Origin: an uncultured Bacilli bacterium
GTDB taxonomy: Bacteria > Bacillota_I > Bacilli_A > RF39 > UBA660
Reading direction: 5' to 3'
NCBI GenBank assembly: GCA_947593275.1
Contig: CANQDN010000079.1
Span: forward strand, 1 to 5,786
Length of the DNA stretch: 5,786 nucleotides
Shown here: one piece after another, positions 1 to 3,972 of the stretch
Layout: every line of letters starts with the position of its first letter
Position numbering within the stretch: the first letter of the stretch is position 1
The notes under the pieces: model-generated
What the model was told of the DNA's origin: nothing
Databases searched by the model: none
The model's input: the letters and a program-made list of their open reading frames with translations, nothing else
Translations under genes and position numbers: made by a program

Positions 1-54
1 AGCGACCGGTTCATACCCGGTAGGTCGGGGGTTCGATCCCCTCCGTCGCTACCA
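1..54 (+). tRNA. tRNA-Met (CAU), elongator type, 5' part cut off by the window edge
   Basis: This is the 3' portion of a tRNA gene. The anticodon stem ACCGG/CCGGT (5-9 and 17-21) encloses the loop TTCATAC with anticodon CAT at 12-14. The T arm has stem GGGGG/CCCTC around the loop TTCGATC, and the 3' acceptor strand CGTCGCT is followed by discriminator A and an encoded CCA (52-54). The anticodon stem lacks the three consecutive G:C pairs (GGG/CCC) next to the loop that mark initiator tRNA, so it is an elongator tRNA-Met. The sequence also resembles the Bacillus-type elongator gene. A CAU anticodon could instead belong to the lysidine-modified tRNA-Ile2, which cannot be excluded without the 5' half. 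The D arm and 5' acceptor strand lie outside the window. Confidence 0.93.
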
Positions 55-68
55 TATTTGGCTTATTT

Positions 69-92
69 ACTAGGTTTTATCCTAGTTTTTTT
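69..92 (+). terminator. Intrinsic terminator after tRNA-Met
   Basis: A 6-bp stem ACTAGG/CCTAGT with loop TTTTAT runs directly into seven T residues, followed by a second T run after AA. It sits 14 bases after the CCA end of the tRNA, so it most likely ends the tRNA transcript. Confidence 0.8.
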
Positions 93-270
93 AATTTTTT
101 AGCTGTCTAAAATTATGTACGTTGCACAATCTGTTAAATTTTTACCATCTTTAGCAATCATTTTCAAACGTCCGATTTTTTCGGACGTATCTTAAAAGTC
201 TAATCAACTTCTAATATATTCTTTTGCATTTTTAAAATAATTAATATTATAGTTTTAAAAACCAAAAAAA
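93..270. other. Intergenic stretch without a recognisable gene
   Basis: Between the tRNA terminator and the promoter region of the first protein gene I see no credible coding sequence on either strand. The only notable structure is the inverted repeat at 168-188. A 20-codon minus-strand frame (99-161) has no ribosome binding site and is not called. The rest is A+T-rich filler that could hold regulatory sites I cannot recognise. Confidence 0.6.
168..188. repeat. Perfect 8-bp inverted repeat with 5-nt loop
   Basis: ACGTCCGA and TCGGACGT flank a TTTTT loop. The arms are G+C-rich in an otherwise very A+T-rich intergenic region, so the match stands out. No T tract follows it on the plus strand and only three T residues follow on the minus strand, so it is not a typical intrinsic terminator. 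It could be an operator, an RNA hairpin, or the relic of a mobile element or lost gene. Nothing in the window tells these apart. Confidence 0.6.
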
Positions 271-272
271 TA

Positions 273-281
273 TGATAGAAT
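273..281 (+). promoter_or_regulatory. Candidate extended -10 promoter of the three-gene operon
   Basis: TAGAAT at 276-281 is preceded by TGA, giving a TGnTAnnnT extended -10 arrangement. Seventeen bases upstream is only a weak -35 (TTTTAA, 253-258). The predicted start near 288 would leave a short leader with the AAGGAG ribosome binding site at 296-301. An overlapping alternative -10 is TATGAT at 271-276. Confidence 0.4.
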
Positions 282-310
282 TAAATTAATTAAATAAGGA
301 GTGATTTATT

Positions 311-784
311 TTGAATAAAGCAGTTAAAGTGCTTATTATTGTTTTAGTAGTAGTTGGTTTATATTTTTTGTTAGTGCCTAGTAGAGGAGGAAGTAAAAAC
401 GTGAATAATGGAAATAATGGTGAGGAAAATGAAGGAGGTTATCAGGAAATTAAAAAAGAGATGAGTGTAGTTATTGATGGGATTAGTTATCCAGTTACTT
501 TAGAGAATAATGATGCAGTATATGATTTACTTAAATTACTTCCTTTAGAGATTAAAATGAATGAGTTAAATGGAAATGAAAAATATCATTATTTAGATGC
601 TTCTTTAAAGATTAGTCCAATGACGGTAGGAACAATTGAAAAAGGGGATATTATGATTTATCAAGGGGATTGTTTAGTTTTATTTTATAAGACTTTTGAT
701 ACTAGTTTTAGTTATACGAAAATAGGACATATTGATAATTTACCAGATTTGGGAAGTGAAGATATTACAGTTACTTTTGAATAG
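311..784 (+). CDS. Membrane-anchored cyclophilin-like-fold protein
   Basis: The 157-residue protein has a short Lys-containing N terminus and one hydrophobic segment (about residues 5-22) with no lipobox Cys, so it is probably a signal anchor. A Gly/Asn/Glu-rich linker follows (about 26-50), then a single extracytoplasmic domain (about 51-156). The domain shows the hallmarks of the bacterial cyclophilin-like family (Cyclophil_like2): Met-Asn-Glu-Leu near residue 83, the Gly-Thr-Ile...Gly-Asp-Ile-Met-Ile-Tyr stretch (107-117), Leu-Val-Leu-Phe-Tyr-Lys (122-127), and Tyr-Thr-Lys-Ile-Gly-His-Ile-Asp (135-142). The fold is recognised from these motifs. Prolyl isomerase activity has not been established for this branch, and I infer none. 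The start is TTG, chosen because AAGGAG lies nine bases upstream and no ATG precedes the hydrophobic segment. It is first in a likely operon, with only eight bases to the next gene. Confidence 0.85.
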   Translation: MNKAVKVLIIVLVVVGLYFLLVPSRGGSKNVNNGNNGEENEGGYQEIKKEMSVVIDGISYPVTLENNDAVYDLLKLLPLEIKMNELNGNEKYHYLDASLKISPMTVGTIEKGDIMIYQGDCLVLFYKTFDTSFSYTKIGHIDNLPDLGSEDITVTFE

Positions 785-792
785 AGGATAAT

Positions 793-1668
793 ATGGAATT
801 AAGACAAGTTGGAAAAAATACTTATTATCTTAAAAATCCGACAAATATTGGAATATATAAAGTAGATAATAATAAAGTTTATTTAATAGATTCGGGTAAT
901 AATAAAGAAGCCGGGAAGAAAATAATTAAAATAATAGAAGAAAATGGTTGGGAGATTAAGGGGATTATTAATACGCATTCTAATGCTGATCATATTGGAG
1001 GAAATAAAGTTATTCAAGAGCGATGTGGGGCAGATGTTTTAGCGTATAATATGGAGGCTTGTTTAATAAAGTATCCTATTTTGGAACCAACAATATTATA
1101 TGGGGGATATCCTTTTAAAGAGATTAGAAATAAGTTTTTATTAGCTCAAGAATCGATAGTTAAAGATATTCAAAGTAATTTACCTTTGGGGTTAGAATAT
1201 TTTCCTTTAAAGGGTCATTTTTTAGATATGATTGGAATTAAAACAAGTGATGACGTATACTTTTTAGGTGATTCTTTATTTAGTTTAGAGACAATAAGTA
1301 AATATCATATATTTTTTATCTATGATGTAAGAGGATATTTAGATACATTGGATTTTTTAGAGACATTAAAGGGGAAGTTATTTATTCCTTCTCATGGAGA
1401 AGCTTTAGAAGATCTTAAGAGTTTGATAGATATTAATAGGAAAAAGATTTTAGAAATAATAGATACAATATTAAAGATATGTCTGGATGGTAAAACTTTT
1501 GAAGATATTTTAAAAGAAATTGGGAATATATATAAGTTAGAGATTAATATTAATCAATATGTTTTAGTAGGTAGTACAATTAAATCTTATTTGGCATATT
1601 TATATGATGAAGAAAAATTGGGAATAAGATTAGATAATAATAAGATGTATTGGTTTTTAAAAAAATAA
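793..1668 (+). CDS. MBL-fold metallo-hydrolase with C-terminal helical domain
   Basis: This 291-residue protein is a metallo-beta-lactamase-fold hydrolase of the glyoxalase II-like type. The signature loop Thr-His-Ser-Asn-Ala-Asp-His-Ile-Gly-Gly gives metal ligands His62, Asp66 and His67. Further ligands are His142 in Lys-Gly-His, Asp160 in Leu-Gly-Asp-Ser, and His201 in Pro-Ser-His-Gly-Glu. The usual second His of HxHxDH is Asn64, so one metal site lacks a ligand or is built differently. The core covers about residues 1-205. Residues 210-291 are helical and may form a winged-helix-like cap, as in several multidomain MBL hydrolases. There is no signal peptide, so it is likely cytoplasmic. The substrate cannot be inferred; a thioester or other ester is typical of the wider family. 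The ATG start has AGAGGA, overlapping the preceding stop codon, as its ribosome binding site. The spacing suggests translation coupled to the upstream gene. Confidence 0.9.
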   Translation: MELRQVGKNTYYLKNPTNIGIYKVDNNKVYLIDSGNNKEAGKKIIKIIEENGWEIKGIINTHSNADHIGGNKVIQERCGADVLAYNMEACLIKYPILEPTILYGGYPFKEIRNKFLLAQESIVKDIQSNLPLGLEYFPLKGHFLDMIGIKTSDDVYFLGDSLFSLETISKYHIFFIYDVRGYLDTLDFLETLKGKLFIPSHGEALEDLKSLIDINRKKILEIIDTILKICLDGKTFEDILKEIGNIYKLEININQYVLVGSTIKSYLAYLYDEEKLGIRLDNNKMYWFLKK

Positions 1669-1700
1669 TAAAGCTTTAAATAGAAGAGAGGATTGATAAT

Positions 1701-2579
1701 ATGGAAAAAGCTAAAGTTTATTTTATTAGAGAAATAACTCCGGAGAATCTTATTAAGATTTATGAGGCAGTAGGTAAGAAATTGGAGGGGAATGTGGCAG
1801 TTAAGTTGCATTCTGGAGAAAGAGGGAATAAGAATTATCTTAGACCGGAATTTGTAAAAGATTTAGTTAATTATGTTAATGGTGTAGTTGTTGAATGTAA
1901 TACTGCTTATGCTGGAGCGCGTAATAGAACTGATAAACATAGAGAATTAATTAAAGAACATGAATGGGATAAATATTTTCCTTTTGATTTAATGGATGCA
2001 GAAGGAGATATGGTTTTGGATATTCCTAATGGAAGAGTTTTGAAAAAGAATTATGTGGGTAAAAATATGGCTAATTATGATTCAATGGTAGTTTTAAGTC
2101 ATTTTAAAGGCCATGCGATGGGAGGATATGGAGGAGCTTTAAAACAATTATCAATTGGATGTGCTTCAAGTGCAGGTAAGACTTTAATTCATACAGCGGG
2201 TAAAGTTGAAAATCAAGAAGAATTATTTAGTAATTTACCAGAACAAGATAGATTTTTGGAAGCAATGGCTGATGCGGCTTTAAGTGTAGTTGATTATTTT
2301 AAAGGTAATATGGTTTTTATTAATGTAATGAAGAATATTTCTAAAGATTGTGATTGTGATGGAAATGCTTCTAGTCCTTGTATGAAAGATATAGGTATTT
2401 TAGCAAGTTTAGATCCTGTGGCGATTGATCAGGCTTGTTTAGATTTAGTTTATAATTCTAGTGATCCAGGAAAAGATGAGTTAATAGAAAGAATTGAATC
2501 TCTTCATGGAGTACATACAGTTGAAAGAGCGGAAGAACTTAATATTGGATCAAGAGAGTATGAATTAATAGAAATTTAG
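1701..2579 (+). CDS. DUF362 domain-containing protein (short form without ferredoxin insert)
   Basis: The 292-residue protein matches the DUF362 family. Family motifs are Val-Lys-Leu-His-Ser-Gly-Glu-Arg-Gly-Asn (34-43), Tyr-Leu-Arg-Pro (46-49), Leu-Ser-His-Phe-Lys-Gly-His (132-138), Gly-Gly-Ala-Leu-Lys-Gln-Leu-Ser-Ile-Gly-Cys (144-154), and a C-terminal Ser-Leu-Asp-Pro-Val-Ala-Ile-Asp segment (236-243). Many clostridial relatives carry a two-cluster 4Fe-4S ferredoxin domain in the middle. Here that insert is absent and the chain runs straight into Arg-Phe-Leu-Glu-Ala-Met. Cysteines remain at 154, 217, 219, 227 and 246. The 217-227 group (Cys-Asp-Cys-Asp-Gly...Cys) could bind metal, which is inference. 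There is no signal peptide or membrane segment. The biochemical role of the family is unsettled. The ATG start follows GAGAGG about nine bases upstream, and 32 bases separate it from the MBL gene, so it is probably the last gene of the operon. Confidence 0.9.
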   Translation: MEKAKVYFIREITPENLIKIYEAVGKKLEGNVAVKLHSGERGNKNYLRPEFVKDLVNYVNGVVVECNTAYAGARNRTDKHRELIKEHEWDKYFPFDLMDAEGDMVLDIPNGRVLKKNYVGKNMANYDSMVVLSHFKGHAMGGYGGALKQLSIGCASSAGKTLIHTAGKVENQEELFSNLPEQDRFLEAMADAALSVVDYFKGNMVFINVMKNISKDCDCDGNASSPCMKDIGILASLDPVAIDQACLDLVYNSSDPGKDELIERIESLHGVHTVERAEELNIGSREYELIEI

Positions 2580-2605
2580 AAAACTAAAAAGGTTTTCTTT
2601 TTTTT
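2578..2605 (+). terminator. Intrinsic terminator closing the operon
   Basis: A 7-bp stem AGAAAAC/GTTTTCT (2578-2584 and 2592-2598) with a short A-rich loop is followed by a run of eight T residues (2598-2605). The left arm begins within the TAG stop codon of the DUF362 gene. Confidence 0.8.
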
Positions 2606-2607
2606 AA

Positions 2608-2634
2608 ATATTTGGAAGTTTTAAAGCATATAAT
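2608..2634 (+). promoter_or_regulatory. Candidate sigma-E (mother-cell sporulation) promoter of the amidase gene
   Basis: ATATT at 2608-2612 and CATATAAT at 2627-2634 are separated by 14 bases, that is ATA-N16-CATAnAnT. This matches the Bacillus subtilis sigma-E consensus (ATA, 16-18 bases, CATACAnT) except for one base in the -10. The -10 also contains TATAAT, but the position 17 bases upstream has no vegetative -35 (AAATAT). The leader would be about 58 bases. In such A+T-rich DNA a chance match is possible. Confidence 0.45.
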
Positions 2635-2698
2635 TAATTAAGTTTTAGAAGAAATAAAGAATATAAAAATGAATGTATTTTAAAAGAGGGAATGGAAC

Positions 2699-3382
2699 TT
2701 GGTAAATATTTTTAGAAAACTGAAAATGAAATATAAAGTACTTTTTTTAATATTAATTATAATATTAATTGGTTTTAGTGTATCTAAAAGTAGAGAAATT
2801 ATAATTAATAAAAAAAACCAAAATTTGCGAGATTTTTTGGAATTTTATCAAGAATCAGTTTATCCGGAAGATGTTTATGGGACAAGGGTTAATACTCAAA
2901 TTATTCCTTTAAGTGATAATGCTAGACCAGGGACTAAAAGAATCATTAAATATATTGTAATTCATGAGACAGATAATTTTAAAGAGGGAGTAAGAAGTCT
3001 TAATCATGCGAATTATTTAAGTTATAATAATAATACATATACTTCATGGCATTATACAGTAGATGATACAGAAATATATCATCATATGCCGGATGATGAG
3101 ATTGCTTATCATGCAGGAGAGAGAAGTGGAAATTTATATGGTATTGGAATCGAGTTATGTGTTAATGCTGATGGAGACTTTAATAAGACGTTTATAAATG
3201 CGGCTAAATTAGTGGCATATCTTTTAAAAGCTTATAATTTAGATATAAGTGCAATAAAGACACATCATGATTTTAATGGGAAAGATTGTCCAAGAAATAT
3301 TTTACATAATAATCTTTTAGATAAATTTAAAGAAATGGTGGGAGAATATCTTAAAATAGATCAAAATAAAAACCTCGATTGA
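2699..3382 (+). CDS. Membrane-anchored N-acetylmuramoyl-L-alanine amidase (Amidase_2 family)
   Basis: The 227-residue protein is a peptidoglycan amidase of the Amidase_2/PGRP fold, which cuts the bond between N-acetylmuramic acid and the stem peptide. Residues 13-28 form one hydrophobic anchor after a Lys/Arg-rich N terminus, so the enzyme is predicted outside the membrane. The catalytic domain (about 68-217) shows Tyr-Ile-Val-Ile-His-Glu-Thr (85-91, Zn ligand His89), Ser-Trp-His-Tyr-Thr-Val-Asp-Asp (116-123), Tyr-His-His-Met-Pro (127-131), Tyr-His-Ala-Gly (137-140), Ile-Gly-Ile-Glu-Leu-Cys-Val-Asn (149-156, with the family's Glu), and His-His-Asp-Phe...Lys-Asp-Cys-Pro (189-198, remaining Zn ligands His189 or His190 and Cys197). 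All expected catalytic residues are present. It resembles CwlA/XlyA-type endolysin and sporulation amidases but has no cell-wall-binding repeat. The TTG start follows AGAGGG by eight bases, and the nearby ATG at 2693 is out of frame. The candidate sigma-E promoter and coat-gene neighbour suggest a sporulation role, which is inference. Confidence 0.9.
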   Translation: MVNIFRKLKMKYKVLFLILIIILIGFSVSKSREIIINKKNQNLRDFLEFYQESVYPEDVYGTRVNTQIIPLSDNARPGTKRIIKYIVIHETDNFKEGVRSLNHANYLSYNNNTYTSWHYTVDDTEIYHHMPDDEIAYHAGERSGNLYGIGIELCVNADGDFNKTFINAAKLVAYLLKAYNLDISAIKTHHDFNGKDCPRNILHNNLLDKFKEMVGEYLKIDQNKNLD

Positions 3383-3390
3383 GGTTTTTT
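3369..3390. terminator. Bidirectional terminator shared by convergent amidase and coat genes
   Basis: The 8-bp stem AAAACCTC/GAGGTTTT encloses GATT and is followed by six T residues on the plus strand (counting the stem T's). On the minus strand the same stem is followed by T-A-TTTT. It overlaps the final codons and TGA stop (3380-3382) of the amidase gene and lies just past the coat gene's TAA (3396-3398). One hairpin can therefore terminate both transcripts. Confidence 0.85.
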
Positions 3391-3395
3391 AAGAT

Positions 3396-3839
3396 TTAAC
3401 AAACACAATCAACGTAAGTATCACTTAAACATCTTATGGCACATAAGCAATCACAGTCCATCGTGAAGAAAGAATTGGTTGCAATATATGGATTTAGGCT
3501 AGTTGTATCAGGATTATCGGCTAGAACTCTAAAAGTACAGCAGTTTCCTTCGATTTTTTCAACTCTAAAAATGCTTGAGCATTCTGTTGTTGTAGCGCCA
3601 GTACAAGTTATAGTAGTATCTTTGGTTGTAGGCATACTCCAAGGAGTTCCATTTCCATTACAAGTATATAACATTACTGGTCTAGTATTACATATTAAAC
3701 AATTAGGTCCACCACCTAAAACAGGCCGATCACAAGCATCAAGGCAAGATTCTGGACAAGCATTTTGTTGTAAAACTAAAATAACGCTTAATATTTCATT
3801 TATGCAATTTCCAGATGTACTATTATCATTGTTATTCAT
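3396..3839 (-). CDS. CotY/CotZ-like cysteine-rich spore coat protein
   Basis: The 147-residue protein has 17 cysteines (about one in nine residues) and resembles the CotY/CotZ/ExsY family, which forms the disulfide-cross-linked crust or exosporium layer of Bacillus spores. Family-like features are the N-terminal Gly-Asn-Cys-Ile followed by a helix (10-27), the Cys-Pro-Glu-Ser-Cys...Cys motif (28-36), the Ser-Ser-Ile-Phe-Arg-Val-Glu-Lys segment (88-95) followed by Cys-Cys (100-101), and a Cys-rich tail with Cys at 129, 131, 133, 137, 145 and 147. There is no signal peptide, as expected for a protein assembled from the mother-cell cytoplasm. An upstream in-frame ATG at 3866 would add nine residues. 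I prefer 3839 because AAAGGGTGA (3845-3853) is correctly spaced for it and the predicted sigma-K start site falls at or after 3866. Its base composition is visibly less A+T-rich than all its neighbours. Confidence 0.85.
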   Translation of the reverse strand: MNNNDNSTSGNCINEILSVILVLQQNACPESCLDACDRPVLGGGPNCLICNTRPVMLYTCNGNGTPWSMPTTKDTTITCTGATTTECSSIFRVEKIEGNCCTFRVLADNPDTTSLNPYIATNSFFTMDCDCLCAIRCLSDTYVDCVC

Positions 3840-3844
3840 ATTAT

Positions 3845-3853
3845 TCACCCTTT
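3845..3853 (-). promoter_or_regulatory. Ribosome binding site deciding the coat gene start
   Basis: Read on the minus strand, AAAGGGTGA ends five bases before the ATG at 3839. It lies downstream of the other in-frame ATG (3866), which has no Shine-Dalgarno match. This favours the shorter, 147-residue product. Confidence 0.75.
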
Positions 3854-3869
3854 CATGTATTCTCATTAT

Positions 3870-3896
3870 TAATTTATGTGAAATATTTAAAATAGT
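3870..3896 (-). promoter_or_regulatory. Candidate sigma-K (late mother-cell) promoter of the coat gene
   Basis: On the minus strand, AC (3896-3895) is followed after 16 bases by CATAAATTA (3878-3870). This fits the Bacillus sigma-K consensus AC-N16-CATAnnnTA at every fixed position. The predicted transcript would start around 3862-3865, about 10 bases before the ribosome binding site. Late mother-cell expression is what a CotY/CotZ-type coat gene needs, so sequence and context agree. Confidence 0.6.
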
Positions 3897-3932
3897 GTCT
3901 AATGATTAGTTCTTTTTTTTTGAAGATATTTA

Positions 3933-3941
3933 TGGTATAAT
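3933..3941 (+). promoter_or_regulatory. Extended -10 promoter of the SpoIID-like gene
   Basis: TGG followed by a perfect TATAAT (3936-3941) forms an extended -10 element of the housekeeping sigma-A type. The -35 zone has no clear hexamer and is instead a run of nine T residues (3913-3921), as is common when the extended -10 carries recognition. The predicted start is near 3948. Confidence 0.65.
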
Positions 3942-3944
3942 TTT

Positions 3945-3960
3945 CTTAAGTTAACTTAAG
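3945..3960. promoter_or_regulatory. Perfect 16-bp palindrome, candidate operator
   Basis: CTTAAGTTAACTTAAG reads the same on both strands with no spacer. It begins four bases after the -10 hexamer, covers the presumed transcription start and touches the Shine-Dalgarno region of the SpoIID-like gene. A dimeric repressor bound here would block transcription. In RNA it could fold only as a tight self-hairpin or between two molecules, so a DNA operator is the simpler reading. I saw no second copy in the window. Confidence 0.5.
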
Positions 3961-3961
3961 T

Positions 3962-3966
3962 GGTGA
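3962..3966 (+). promoter_or_regulatory. Ribosome binding site deciding the start of the SpoIID-like gene
   Basis: GGTGA, within AAGTGGTGA, abuts the TTG at 3967, which leaves no spacing for that codon. It lies six bases before the TTG at 3973. The second TTG is therefore the better start, giving Met-Lys-Lys-Tyr-Ile. Confidence 0.6.
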
Positions 3967-3972
3967 TTGATT

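Noticed and set aside
99..161. 20-codon minus-strand frame starting with ATG between the tRNA and the first gene
   Set aside because: It has no ribosome binding site, no recognisable sequence and an A+T-rich chance-like context. It could be a gene relic, but there is no positive support.
1587..1811. 74-codon minus-strand frame
   Set aside because: It overlaps the end of the MBL gene and the start of the DUF362 gene, both well supported. Its sequence is the Phe/Leu/Ile/Asn-rich type produced by reading A+T-rich genes backwards.
3380..3382. TGA read as Trp (Mycoplasma-type code)
   Set aside because: Trp is encoded by TGG throughout, no gene has an internal TGA, and the amidase TGA lies within its terminator at the expected end of the domain.
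3436..3909. 157-codon plus-strand frame opposite the coat gene
   Set aside because: The minus strand encodes a convincing Cys-rich coat protein with a promoter and ribosome binding site. This frame has no family features and is its antisense shadow.
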